In this document: positions 46,298 through 57,543 of the stretch, piece by piece
Numbering within the stretch: position 1 is the first letter of the stretch
Layout: each line of letters opens with the position of its first letter
Assembly: GCA_954871525.1 (NCBI GenBank)
Contig: OX940860.1
Location: 24,522,001 to 24,586,000, forward strand
Direction: 5' to 3'
DNA: 64,000 bases
Source of the DNA: Parietaria judaica
Lineage: Eukaryota > Streptophyta > Magnoliopsida > Rosales > Urticaceae
Made by a program: the position numbers and the translations under genes
The notes under the pieces: generated by a model
The model's database searches: none
Told to the model about the DNA's origin: nothing
What the model saw: only the letters and a program-made list of their open reading frames with translations

Positions 46298-47968
46298 GTC
46301 CGTAGCTATTCCTGCATTAATCTCTTTTCTCAGTTTACTTCTAATTCACAAAATTTGCTTGGCGGTATGTTTCTCTAGATACATTTTGTGCTTTATTTTT
46401 CTATACACGCAAAGATAAAAATTCGCTCAACGGAGTTGGAAAGTCGATAGATCTCGATTATGATCGACGACCGGTTACACAACCGACCAAAAGATAGAAA
46501 AATAGTCACGAAAAGATGCACTATATAAATAATTAAAAATCGCCCAAACACGCTTAAACAATGTTAACAATGTTTATAGCCTCAGATGTCGAGCTTGGAG
46601 GCTTGGCCGCACCTAAAGCAAAACGATACGAGAATATGAAAAGCTACCTGACACGGTTAAAAAACTTTTTAACCTCATCAAAGATTAAGGTACTTTATTG
46701 ATTTTTTGCTTACTTATAGATGTAAATTTACGGTAACTAATAATCAGATTGGGTTTAAGTTCAAAGGGCTCTGAGATCTCTTGTTCATGAAGTCAGAAAG
46801 TGGGATATATGATAATATCAATAAGTATATTATACTACAAGAAAGATAGCCATTACAACATTGAATTTCAATGTATATTGTTATAATGAATAATGAATTT
46901 TATCTTGCTTAATCGACATTTCTGTCGCCGCTCTTAGATGTTTAGCTCACTACGTAAAACTATAAAAATATAGCAAAATCAATAATAATAAAAAAAAAAA
47001 GGAAAAATTATGAAGTAATGAAGGAGAATATCTTAGGGAAAATCGTAGAGGGCTTGGGAAGGAAAAATAGACTCACAAATGAGGAGGAGGAAAAGTTATT
47101 TAAACAAAGATTACAAAAGTAGTGTATTTTAAATTAAATAAAAAAAATATTAAAAAGAAAACAATATGTGCAATTGTGTAAGGTAAGTAAAAGAAGTTAC
47201 TAAAAAAATATTCGCGACAGAAGTACTAATTCTCTTACAAAAAGTAACGATGAGTTTTAGTTATTTTTTCATCCAAACAAAATATTAATATTTTTTATAT
47301 TATATATGAGACAAGTAGATTTTTTTAGTTTTCTGGTACTTGTTTTATTTGTAATATCAAAGTTCCTTTATCCGCCTAAAAAAAATAAAAAAAAACTTAT
47401 ATGATACTTGGGTCGCAAATAATCATGCTAAAAATAGGGTTTATTAACGAAATACTTATTTTGTACAAATCTTTTTAAAAACTAAGGTAAAATATGGCTA
47501 AAGTACTTAATGTTTAAAATATTTATGTACTCAAGCTCTTTTTTAGTGGCTATAGTACTTAAAGTTGCTTCTGTTAAAGATTTTGATTTCTTCTGTCAAA
47601 CTCCGTTAATCGTATTTTACGTGACACCTCGAATGCATCATATAGATTTGGCAACACAGTCACGTGACTTTTCTTAAAATAGAATAACCATTGGAGATTG
47701 ACTCTCTAAGTGATTTGTGCTTTTGCTTTTCTTGCCGCTCCGTAAACACGGGTCCTATCACGAGATCAAGATTACTTGTCATTTTCACAAGCAGTTAATT
47801 GGCGTTTTAGGGAACATCGCATCATGTTCCTTTTTTTTGTTTTTTGTTACAATGTCAAATGCAATAGCATATCTAGTACTGTTCATAATCCTAAAGATCG
47901 ATTCTTGCTCATCCTTTTTAGTTATTTTCGTATGAAGATTTTAGGATGGACTCTGTAATGCCCTCCTA
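46298..47968. other. AT-rich intergenic DNA
   Basis: Sequence at about 47480-47640 (GGCTAAAGTACTTAATGTTT, TTATGTACTCAAGCT) resembles one arm of the MITE at 13102. Otherwise no gene or repeat was recognised. A 72-codon frame at 47717-47935 is hydrophobic and AT-driven. Confidence 0.5.
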
Positions 47969-48468
47969 TGTGATCTTAAGCTTGACTTAGTCCGTCACAC
48001 TGAGGAAGTCAGCCCGGGTACCGACCAGAACCAAGGACGGACAAGAGCTCAGCCTAGCTCGGGTGAACACGAGCAGAAGGTCCGAATAGAATGCAAGCCC
48101 GACCAGGGGCAGACGAGCAGACCATCTCGGGGACAGAGAAGCTGTCCGAGCAGGAAAGGGAAAGTCAACAACTACCCGCGAAGCTTGAGGAGCAAGCAAA
48201 GATCAAGTCAAAGATTTGATAAGATTATTTAGGGTAGTTTTCCGATTTTGTCCGATTTGGTTAGCTAGGGTTTCGCCTATGTGAGGCTATATAAACCTAG
48301 CATTGTACACTTTGTAAAGTGCTGAGTCCATTAGAGTTTTCTTTGTATTTTTGCCTTCGATTATAAATAGAGAAATTCTTCTCCCAAAAGTTCGTGTTCT
48401 TCAATTCATGTTCGATTTTCTTTGGTGGTGATCGTGTTCTTTGCAGATCCGTGAATTGGGAACCAACA
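47969..48468 (+). mobile_element. Solo Copia LTR, same family as the 25.5 kb element
   Basis: Reads TGTGATCTTAAGCTTGACTT to GGGAACCAACA and follows the Copia LTR throughout, with a TATATAAACC promoter-like site near 48287. Flanks TCCTA (47964-47968) and TCCGA (48469-48473) are a near-perfect target duplication. With the 44279 copy it brackets the BAHD pseudogene in opposite orientation. Confidence 0.85.
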
Positions 48469-49059
48469 TCCGAGACTAATCTTGTTTTAATCCAATCTTG
48501 ATTGGTTGACTTTGTGGCCGAGAGAATGGATGTTGGGTGTGTATACAAGATCGGCCCAATAATTTTCGAGGCGTTGGACAAAAAATAAATAATTAAACTT
48601 GTTAAAAAATTATTTTGAGGCCTTTTTACTAAGAAATTATATAATTTTTGAACTTTTTATTCGGACATAATATATATATATATAATTTTTATTACGTCGC
48701 AGCTCATAGTAGGAGACATTAATCTCATATAATATTATTATCATATTTGCTTATAATTTATAAATTATTTGAATTTGAATTTATAAATTTTACAAACAAA
48801 AAAAAAACCATTAAAATCTTAAATATATAAGTTTACGTTTTTAAAAATCGAAGGACTCACAGATAAATATTAAAATTGAAAAAAAAAACCGGAGGTATCC
48901 CCCTCTGCCTTTTTGGCAGAGCCGGACCTCCGCCTCCGACTTAAAAAAAAAAAAAAAGTTTGCTATGGGTTTTACAAAATATTTGGTGAATTTCACAGTT
49001 TTATTATTTTCTACCATCTTTTTTTGTAAATACTGTATTACATGCAGATTTGAGATCCT
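48469..49059. other. AT-rich intergenic DNA
   Basis: Includes a short inverted repeat CTCTGCC...GGCAGAG near 48904-48918 and poly-A runs. No genes. Confidence 0.45.
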
Positions 49060-49836
49060 CTTCTATTCTCCTATCTTTGAGCAAGATCTTTGCTTGTGAT
49101 TCCTGCCTTAATCCCTAGCATTTGAGAAGAATGTGATATCCTCATGTCGTTAGTCAATTTTTAACGTCGACTTGTTTGTCAATTTTAATTCGATAAACAA
49201 TGTTGACTTGATAAAACGAAAACTTAGCCCTTGCAATTGCATATATAAGTATTAATACATCAATAATTGACCGTGAATATTATATATATCCACAAAATCC
49301 ACGTTCATGTGCTTATGCGTTATGCCTATACTCTAATAAATGTAATGTTGAGAAGCACTAACACTGGACTCTGTAATATATTATACCTCAATAACTCAGC
49401 TCATATTTAACATATATTCTAAAATCATGATTGTGATGGGAAAATAAAAGTCAGTAAAAAGATGCACGTTTTATTTTCCTAACTTAATATATAATGGCCT
49501 ATAATAGATTTGTCTTGAGAGTGGAGAGTAAGATCAACCATTATTCATTGACATGCATGATATGATATGTACTTCTCATTGCAAATAGAAAATAATATTG
49601 CACTAAAAACGTTATTAGACCAAGGGGGGTGGAGATGATAAGGCATCACGACGGGATAGTGCATCTCAACTAGGTTGACACATCTCAACTAGGTTGACAC
49701 GCACCAAGACTCATCCTATCATTTGCGCTCCCAACCCAACAAAACCCAAATAAATTTTGTTGTACCACAGAGTTCATAATGTTACAGAAACCATAGTCTT
49801 GCCTAGGGCAAATAATAACAAAAAACTAAAAAACTG
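49060..49836. repeat. 3' flank of kinase copy 1, duplicated at 56280-56922
   Basis: The blocks GATGATAAGGCATCACGACG, CACCAAGACTCATCCTATCA and CCACAGAGTTCATAATGTTA occur in the same order and spacing in both flanks, so the tandem duplication includes several hundred bp downstream of the kinase gene. At 49665-49700 the 20-bp block CATCTCAACTAGGTTGACAC is present twice in tandem, but only once at 56768. Confidence 0.75.
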
Positions 49837-50064
49837 CTAGAAAAATGCTTGACGAATCTTCATGGGTGAATCCTTCACGGTCACAGGACAACAACCGGTA
49901 AATGCAATATGCCGGAGATTCTGAAGGCGACGTCCCAATTTGCTGAAGCTGAAATGACTTCTCGGCGAATGCTGGGCAAGCTTCTTCATGGACAACGGGC
50001 GAGCAGCACTGATGAAAGGGTGGCTTAGAAGCATCTCAGTTGTCCATCGTGCCATGGGGTCCTT
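49837..50064 (-). pseudogene. MAPKKK17/18-like kinase copy 1, C-terminal piece
   Basis: The minus strand resumes the kinase frame at the Copia target site with KDPMARWTTEMLLSHPFISA, the end of the kinase domain, then a tail ending at a stop at 49837-49839. The same tail is found in kinase copy 2. An M replaces the K of the usual KDPxARW. The rest of the gene is at 53320-54079. Confidence 0.85.
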
Positions 50065-50442
50065 TGTTGGGATAATATCCTAATCTCGTTTACGTACTTT
50101 GCATGTGGCATGAATTTGTTTTAGTTATTTTCATTAAAATAAATAACATGTATTCCCTAGTCTATGGGAAGAAATAGCTTAGTATTTGACTTAGTGGTTT
50201 AACGATCATGTGATCGTGGCCAAGAAAATAGGGCATGATTTATTTTCTTCTCTGTTTATTCTGTAATCAATATTTATAAATAAGATCAGAAAACGCTGCT
50301 TGCACTTTAATGCAGCACCAAAAAAAAAAAAAAAAGGCTCGGCTCTCTCTCTCGAAAATATATCTCGTGTTTATCTCCGAGTGTGTGAGTGTGAGTCGGT
50401 GTGTGTGTTCAATACTTCTCGCTCGCTCGTTTCTGCACCAAC
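50065..50442 (+). repeat. 5' LTR of the gag-only Copia
   Basis: 378 bp, TGTTGGGA to ACCAACA. Includes a poly-A run at about 50321-50336 and a GT-rich stretch near 50383-50408. Confidence 0.9.
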
Positions 50443-50444
50443 AA

Positions 50445-50456
50445 GTGGTATCAGAG
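50445..50456 (+). promoter_or_regulatory. Primer binding site, initiator tRNA-Met
   Basis: TGGTATCAGAGC two bases after the 5' LTR, identical to the site in the other Copia element. Confidence 0.95.
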
Positions 50457-50509
50457 CATGGTGTTCGATCCAGCCTCTGTAGCCGATCGGTGTTCGATCC
50501 GCTTCGGCA

Positions 50510-52898
50510 ATGTTAGGAAGAGGAGAAGGAGTATTCGAGGAGGCGACGACGTCTCCGCCAAAGGCACGGCTTAGTGGCGGTGGCAGTGACGAGCTGCGCA
50601 TCGTTGAGCGGGTCGTCAGGGAGAGCGACGGTGCAGTGCACTTTCCGTTCCTCACGCGTACCAATTACGCAGAGTGGGTGATCCTGATGAAGGTCCAGTT
50701 GCAAGCGCAAGGCTCGTGGGATGTCATTGAGGACGGCCCCGGAGATCACCGGGAAGATCGACGGGCAATGTCGGTACTGCTCCGGGCAGTGCTGCCGGAA
50801 CTTATCCGAACCATTGGCGTCAAGGGGACAGCCAAAGAAGCATGGGACACGCTAAAAATCATGCGTGTCGGCGTCGAGCGCGTCCGAGAAGCCAAGGCGC
50901 AAACACGGCAGACAGAATTCGAGAACCTCGCGTTCAAAGACGGCGAGGGGGTGGAGTCATTCGGCATTCGACTCATGGCGATCGTCAACGACCTCGAGGT
51001 GTTGGGCGATCCGGTGACCGAGCACAAGGCGGTGCTCAAATTTCTTCGGAGTGTACCGCGCGCATACAAGCAAATGGCTATGGCGATCGAGTCACTCGTG
51101 GATCTCAAGTATTTGTCCATCGAAGAGCTCACGGGCCGACTCCTAGTGGTAGAGGAGCGCGGCGAACTTGACGAAACCGAGCGTTCCAGTGCACGCAGGG
51201 ACGGAACCAGGAATTAGACTAGGGGGTGACGAAATTTATATAAGCTCGGCGAACTTCATTCACGCTTATCGGTTGTATAATTTAAAATCCGTGGTCGTAA
51301 ACCCAGGTCATGTTTGATGCCGATATTGTCGGACTTTCCTTCATGGACGCTTGGGATCGGAAAGGATGGAAATAAACCGGGATTCGGCACAATTAAATAA
51401 GGCGATTACAGCCACAGTTTTTCGATTTCATTGCCATTAGTTTCTATTATTTGCTGCCCTTTTATTGTTTATTGCTTTCAAGACTTAGGCGATTGTTACC
51501 TTGCTTTTGTTTTAATTTCCTTTCACGTATCAGACCTGTAGCTTATTATGAGCTGCATGAATTATTTTTGGTTCAGTTGGTAATTAATCAAATTCGAGCT
51601 TTGCTTGGAGAAAAGTCGAGTTCTCTCGCAATTGACGTGTTCTTCGTTCTTCCCGTAGTCCCGCTCTACATCAATGTTCTACTTTACCGATATCAAAATC
51701 AACATCAAATTGACTCTTCGTAACTTTAACGCATGATGGTCTTTAATTATCGGCACTTGTACTGCTGTATCAACATTTTTCTTTTAAAGCATGAATCAAT
51801 AAGTGTTTAAGTGTTTTCGTCTGCATAGTAAACAAAACTAACCCAATTTAGAATTTACATCCTATAATTAATCTATCATATCCGAATAAATCATTTTCTA
51901 AATCAAACCAATTAGACATTATCCTAATCAAGTAATATAAAGGTATTGCTGGTTTACCTTGGTAATGAAAACGATAAGGCTGACTACTAAGGAGGCGAGA
52001 CGGCTATAGCGGAATTAGATGGCGGGCTAACCGAGTCTGAGATTAAAACTGAAATTCATAACCGGAAACACAAACATGAAAATAAAACCCTGAATTCATT
52101 ACATGAACCAAAAAAGATGTCGTTCTGAAGAGGAGGAATTAATTGGATCAAGACGGTGCGGGGAAGAACAGAAGACTCGGCACAGGAGCTGGACTCGGTG
52201 TTGTAGGCACAGGGACGACACGACTCGTGCATGCGGTGCTCTAGACACTGCCTTGGAAGGAAGAAGAAGGACTCCTCGTGTGGCCGCGATTGGTCAAGTT
52301 GAGGAAAGGAATCGATCGGGAAGAAAGAGTCGAGAGGAAGGAAGGAACGATTCAATCCCCCTCATTCAATACACACGTTCAGATTAATAATTTTTAATTA
52401 AAATGATATTATATATGAACAAAAGTTTATTTTGTGAGAAGTTGGGGGTGACATTTGTCACCCCCATTATAGAGTAGTTCCGTCCCTGAGTGCACGCTTA
52501 CTCCTCACGGAAGAAGAATGGGAAGCCCGACAACAACTACGCGGGCGTGGTCAAAGATTTTTCGACGGCAGCGACAAGAAGAACAAATCGAAATGGTCGT
52601 AAAACGGCGGTGGCTACGACGAACGCAAGAAGGGAAATTGTCGGTATTGCGGTATTCCCGGCCATTGGGCTAAGGAGTGCCGCAAGGCAAAGCACGACTG
52701 GGAACGGCAAGAGCAAGCCAACCTAGCACGCGCCCAGACGAAGAAGAAGATGAGCCGGCGCTGCTCATGGCGCAAATATGTACGTTGGTCGAGGCAGCCG
52801 ACGACGCGCCACGGGAATATGTAAGTCCAAACAATGTGAAGGCAGTGCCCGTGGAAGTGGCTGACGGAGTGCGGTACCTCGACACCGGCCAACAATAA
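50510..52898 (+). pseudogene. gag: Copia gag, split by a hAT insertion and ending in the protease active site
   Basis: From ATG 50510 a UBN2-type gag domain is open to the hAT insertion (FPFLTRTNYAEWVILMKVQL, AKEAWDTLKIM, LKFLRSVPRAYKQM). After 52488 the frame goes on with LLTEEEWEARQQ, has an in-frame TAA near 52600, then the zinc knuckle CRYCGIPGHWAKEC at about 52640-52681. After a 1-nt shift the last frame reads EDEPALLMAQICTLVEAADD and stops right after YLDTG at 52898. DTG is the aspartic protease catalytic triplet, so the pol region was lost from exactly this point. Not translatable as it stands. Confidence 0.85.
51196..52488. mobile_element. Non-autonomous hAT element, 1.3 kb
   Basis: Ends CAGGGACGGAAC and its complement form short terminal inverted repeats, with a further GGGGGTGAC block inside each end. 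The 8-bp target duplication AGTGCACG is perfect (51188-51195 and 52489-52496). CAGGG ends and 8-bp duplications are the hAT signature. No transposase is seen. A plus-strand Arg/Glu-rich frame (52103-52387) and its antisense are unrecognised and could be a captured exon or chance. Confidence 0.9.
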
Positions 52899-52929
52899 AC
52901 GCCAAGCAAACCGATGCGGCGTAACGAGA

Positions 52930-52943
52930 TTAAGGGGGTGATT
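52930..52943 (+). promoter_or_regulatory. Polypurine tract of the gag-only Copia
   Basis: TTAAGGGGGTGATT directly precedes the 3' LTR. Confidence 0.8.
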
Positions 52944-53319
52944 TGTTGGGATAATATCCTAATCTCGTTTACGTACTTTGCATGTGGCATGAATTTGTTT
53001 AAGTTATTTTCATTAAAATAAATAACATGTATTCCCTAGTCTATGGGAAGAAATAGCTTAGTATTTGACTTAGTGGTTTAATGATCATGTGATCGTGGCC
53101 AAGAAAATAGGGCATGATTTATTTTCTTCTCTGTTTATTCTGTAATCAATATTTATAAATAAGATCAGAAAACACTGCTTGCACTTTAACGCAGCACCAA
53201 AAAAAAAAAAAGGCTCGGCTCTCTCTCTCGAAAATATATCTTGTGTTTATCTCCGAGTGTGTGAGTGTGAGTCGGTGTGTGTGTTCAATACTTCTCGCTC
53301 GCTCGTTTCTGCACCAACA
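52944..53319 (+). repeat. 3' LTR of the gag-only Copia
   Basis: 376 bp, matching the 5' LTR apart from about five substitutions and a shorter A run. Confidence 0.9.
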
Positions 53320-54079
53320 TCCTTCACGAAACACTTGCTAAGGAAATCTCTCCCGTCCTTTGACATGCCCTTTGGAATATCGGGAACGTCGTTGCAGTTG
53401 CCGATGCGCATCAAGAGAGTGACCATGTTTGCATTCTTCGTCTTGTCCCACGCCGGCTTACCAGACATCTCTGATACAATGCACCCCAAAGCCCATACAT
53501 CGCAAGGCGGCTCGTACTCGCTCACATTCACGGACTCCGGTGCCATGTAAAGAGGAGTGCCTCTCAACTCACCGCTCCCTACCGCCGCCCCTTTCTCCTT
53601 CGCCGTCCCAAAATAGGCGATCTTCGCCACTCCGCAGTCGCTTAACAAGATGTTGTCTGGTTTGATGTCGCAGTGGACGAAGCCGTTGGTGTGGATCTCC
53701 GAGAGCCCTTCTAGGATGGATCTGGCGTGCCTCCGAACGTCCGACTCAGCCAGCCCAGAGCCGCTTCGTTGCTTGATCTCGTCGGAGAGAGTGCCTCCGG
53801 GAGCGAACTCCAATAGGATGTTTTAGAGGCTCTGGCCGCTCTCGACGGTGGAGCAGTCTCCAAAGCAGTGGACGATCTGGGAGCAGGATCTGAGGGCGTC
53901 GAGAATCCTCTTCTCTTCTCGCATAGGATCCGGAGTGAAGCGTTGCAGGTCTTCACTGCCATGGTCGTCGGAAAGTCGTTGCGTGGTGCTTCCACGACGA
54001 TGGCTTTGCTGACTGCAGGATAGCTTCCATGACCGATCTCTTCCCCACGAACCCATCTGCATGGCTCCATCGTCATCAT
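53320..54079 (-). pseudogene. MAPKKK17/18-like kinase copy 1, N-terminal and core piece
   Basis: Starting at ATG 54079 (or 54070) the minus strand reads a glycine-rich loop (GEEIGHGSYPAVSKA) and the ATP-binding lysine (MAVKTC). A frameshift follows near 53950, and an in-frame TAG at about 53825 precedes NILLEFAPGGTL. The rest is open: catalytic loop HCDIKPDN, the activation segment start as YFG in place of DFG, GTPLYMAPE, DVWALGC and SKCFVKD, where the Copia target duplication TCCTT (53320-53324) cuts it. HCD for HRD is normal for the MAPKKK17/18 group, whose members relay abscisic-acid and stress signals. The lost DFG aspartate, frameshift, stop and insertion each would inactivate it. Confidence 0.9.
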
Positions 54080-54139
54080 TCTTCTTTGCTGAATATTGCA
54101 AACCCTAGATCGTCAGCCTTATGCGCATATATAAATATA

Positions 54140-54700
54140 TATATGTATGTCAATCCTGTATATAACTGATGATGCTATTTCATATGGAAGAAGAACAATT
54201 ACCAAATACGAACTCGAATAGCTCGACTCGCAAATCGCAATACTGAAACTTGAAAGCAATAACAGAATATATTCTCACGTAGTACTACTAAGAAGAAAAG
54301 CCTATGTCTTATTTATAGCTACTTAATATATTAGGTTTTAAAAATATTAATTTATTTCAGAGTTTTTAAAAGAATAAATAATATCTTTAACAATCAGCCC
54401 CAAATATCTTCAATTAATATTGAAGAGGGGTAGTTTTTCTTTTTTTTCTTTTCTTCATATAATGTTTAAAATATAGAGAGAATTTCCCTTAATTTCCGCC
54501 TAACGAACCAAATAGGATATTCAACATATTCTAAAAGAACAAGAAAAAAAAAATTATTAAAAAAAAAAAAAAAACTCAAGATTCTCCGACAAAATATGTA
54601 TAAAATATATATATATGATCAAAAGAGTTTTTTTTTTTTTTTTTACTATTATAAAATTTAAAACTATCTGAAAGAAGATATTTCCGTCAAGTATTATTAA
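54140..54700 (-). repeat. 5' flank of kinase copy 1, with a second orphan copy at 55770-56250
   Basis: Shared blocks in the same order are AACTCGAATAGCT, GTCTTATTTATAGCTACTT, AATATCTTCAATTA, ATTCTAAAAGAACAAGAAAA and CTCAAGATTCTCC. The second copy is not followed by a kinase gene, so it marks a lost middle member of a tandem array. Confidence 0.75.
54311..54317 (-). promoter_or_regulatory. TATA box of kinase copy 1
   Basis: The minus strand reads GTAGCTATAAATAAGAC about 230 bp upstream of the ATG at 54079. It is one of the best kept blocks in both copies of the 5' flank, which supports a promoter role. Confidence 0.6.
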
Positions 54701-54959
54701 TTAGGGAATGTTTACCATGGAAAGCACAACTTGACCAGTAAGTTTGTTATAAAATATATTCCTCAAAAAATAAGTTTGTTACAAAATATAAGTAAATAAT
54801 ATGTTTGAGATAATTATACAATTTTAGCTTAAAAATTACATTCTAACAAACTTAAACAAATATAAATTAAAATAAAACAGTATTCGTGCAATTCATCCCT
54901 AAACTTGTTGGAGGTTATGCCAAGACCTTTAAATCCTAATAATACATTGTATCGAGCGT

Positions 54960-55740
54960 AACGTTGTAAAGTTTGGATCAGATTCCTAGTTTGAATTTGT
55001 CATTTTGGAAAGGAAAAAAAAATCAGAACCAAAACTTTTTGGATTCGAAGAAATTCGGACCAAAAATCCGAATTCTGAATTTTACCATAGTTATAGTCTT
55101 AATTTTGTATTTTTTTAATTATTTATAAGACTGTTCGATCTCAAAATCCTACCGTCCAAATTTATATATAAATAATTTTAAAAATTATAGAATAAAAAGT
55201 TCTTGTTCCAATTTCTTCTGAATAAAAAAAAAATCTTTAATCCAGAAAGAAAGAAAAAAAAACTAAACTAGAACTCTGAATCCGAAACTGGGTTTAGATT
55301 TTATCTTGAACCACCATATTTGGTTTTGATTTTATTTTATTCAAAAAATACAATAATCCGACTTCATAGTTATTATATCCTGAATTCAAGGTTATTAAAA
55401 TGGCTTCAGAGTTTTTTTTCTGAAATCAAAATATCCTGATCCAAAAAAACAAAACTAGAATACTGGTTGTGGATCTTATCCAGAATCATAATTTTAAATA
55501 TGGAACCAAAAAAATTTGGTTCGGTTTTTAAAAAATACAATAATCCGACTTCAGGGTTATAATCCGACTTCAAGGTTATTATATCTTGAATCCAGAAAAG
55601 AAAAGAAAAAACGAAACTATAACTCTGAATCTGGAATACCGTAATTATAATTTGAAATCCGAAACAAAATTATTAATTTCAATATTTTTTTTCCCAAAGA
55701 ATACAATAACCCGACTTCAGGTTATTATATTTACAATTTT
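54960..55740. repeat. Degenerate repeats in place of the missing kinase copy
   Basis: Blocks with AATCCGACTTCAAGGTTATT and AAACTAGAACTCTGAATCCG recur around 55340-55400, 55545-55600 and 55700-55735, at about 150-210 bp spacing with much divergence. No coding signal. Confidence 0.55.
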
Positions 55741-55889
55741 ACACCATTAATTTTACCTATGTGTTATATTTATATAAGTGATGATTCGTATAGAAGATGA
55801 AGTACACTTACCGATCGCTAACTCGAATAGCTTGGACTCGCAATGCTGTTAGTTACAAAAGCTAGCCTAGATAGTAGTAGCTAGGTCTT

Positions 55890-55896
55890 ATTTATA
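55890..55896 (-). promoter_or_regulatory. Orphan TATA box
   Basis: The minus strand reads GTAGCTATAAATAAGAC within the duplicated 5' flank. No kinase coding sequence lies downstream of it. Confidence 0.5.
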
Positions 55897-56279
55897 GCTA
55901 CTTTATTTTCGTCTTAACAAAATATTATTTTTTCTTTTTAATTAAAGCAATAGATAATATCTCAATTTGCTCCGAATATCTTCAATTAGTTGAAGACGGG
56001 AAATTTCTATTTTTTTAATTATATTATCTTCTTTTATTTTTAATCTATAAGATAATAAGAATACCGATATATTATAAATATCAAAATAACGAATAAAAGA
56101 CGTCATTCTAAAAGAACAAGAAAACAAAAAATTAAAGATTAAAAATCAAGATTCTCCAATAAAATATGATCGCAAAATAGTTACAAGCTACTGATGAAAA
56201 GTTTGATTTTTTTTAATGTTATTAAAATTATCTGAAAGAAAATATAATTAACTTGAAAACGATTATTACCAGATATTTC

Positions 56280-56922
56280 AAATAAAAAGTTTAAGATAGA
56301 ACACTAGCATTTAAGGGAAGGGAAGAATGTGACATTTTTATGTCCCAAGTCAAATCTTAAAATCAACTTGTTTTACGATTTAACTCGATGAAACAATATT
56401 AATGTTGACCCCGAATATAATGTGCACAATCAATGTTCATAATCATATGCTTATGCTTTGTATTGTGTCTGTTAATGTGAACAACAATGTTAATTATATG
56501 AAATACTCTAATAAATGTTAATGTTATTTCATCGTCACCGTCAAATTGAACCTCAAATATAACAGATGATCTAAATTTATATGTTAAGTTTTCCAAAGAC
56601 AATTCAGTAATAGATTTGGGTGTTTTAATTTCCCAACTTAATAACAATATCATTAGTTAACAATTTAACATGATATGCTCTTAGCGCAAATAGAAAATAG
56701 TTGCACTAAAAACGGGATTTAGATTGAAAGGAGTTGGGGATGATAAGGCATCACGACGGTCCATAGTGCATTTCAACTAGGTTGACACACACCAAGACTC
56801 ATCCTATCATTTGCGCTCTTAACCCAACAAAACCCAAATATATTTATTGTACCACAGAGTTCATAATGTTACACAAACCATAGTCCTAAGTAGGGTAAAT
56901 AGTAACAAAAACGAAAAAACTG
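56280..56922. repeat. 3' flank of kinase copy 2 (duplicate of 49060-49836)
   Basis: Carries the same ordered blocks as the flank of copy 1 (see there), with moderate divergence. Confidence 0.7.
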
Positions 56923-57543
56923 TTAGAAAAGTGCTTGACGAATCTTCATGGGTGAATCCTTCACGGTCATAGAATGACAACCGGTAAATGCAATATGCCG
57001 GAGATTCTGAAGGCGACGACCCAATTTGCTGAAGCTGAAATGACTTCTCGGGCTAGCAGCACTGATGAAAGGGTGGCTTAGAAGCATCTCAGTTGTCCAC
57101 CGCGCCTTGGGGTCCTTCACGAAACACTTGCTGAGGAAATCTCTCTCGTCCTTTGACATGCCCTTTGGAAAATCGGGAACGTCGTTGCAGTTGCCGATGC
57201 GCATCAAGAGAGTGACCATGTTTGCATTCTTCGTCTTGTCCCACGCCGGCTTACCAGAAGCCATCTCTGATACAACGCAGCCCAAAGCCCATACATCGCA
57301 AGGCGGCTCATATTCGCTCGCATTCACGGACTCCGGCGCCATATAAAGAGGAGTGCCTCTCAATTCACCCCTCCCTACCGCCGCCCCTTTCACCTTCGCC
57401 GTCCCAAAATCGGCGATCTTCACCACTCCGCAGTCGCATATCAAGACGTTGTCAGGTTTGATGTCGCAGTGGACAAAGCCGTTGGCGTGAATCGCCGAGA
57501 GCCCTTCTAGGATGGATCTGGCGTGCCTCCGGACGTCCGACTC
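56923..57543 (-). pseudogene. MAPKKK17/18-like kinase copy 2, 5' end cut off by a Gypsy element
   Basis: The minus strand from 57543 starts inside the kinase domain (ESDVRRHARSILEGLSAIHA), then HCDIKPDN, an intact KIADFGTAK, GTPLYMAPE, DVWALGC, SEMASGKPAW, KDPKARW and the same C-terminal tail as copy 1, to the stop at 56923. Catalytic residues are kept and no stops or shifts are seen, so this copy was probably functional until the Gypsy LTR inserted at 57544. The N-terminal lobe should lie beyond that element, outside the window. The first residues of the present open frame (MYIYIIYILGFT) come from the LTR and are not kinase sequence. Confidence 0.9.

Larger units (their letters stand above)
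50065..53319 (+). mobile_element. Gag-only Copia element (TR-GAG type) nested in kinase copy 1
   Basis: Two LTRs (50065-50442 and 52944-53319) begin TGTTGGGATAAT and end CACCAACA, with target duplication TCCTT (50060-50064, 53320-53324). The primer binding site and polypurine tract are present. The inside encodes gag and only the first residues of protease. Integrase and reverse transcriptase are missing, so it would need proteins from an autonomous partner. It carries a 1.3 kb hAT element in gag. LTRs differ at about five positions plus a poly-A length change, so it is somewhat older than the Copia at 25527. Confidence 0.9.

Noticed and set aside
52677..52898. Independent small gene after the zinc knuckle
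   Set aside because: The frame is the gag-protease border of the gag-only Copia, ending at YLDTG, not a separate gene.
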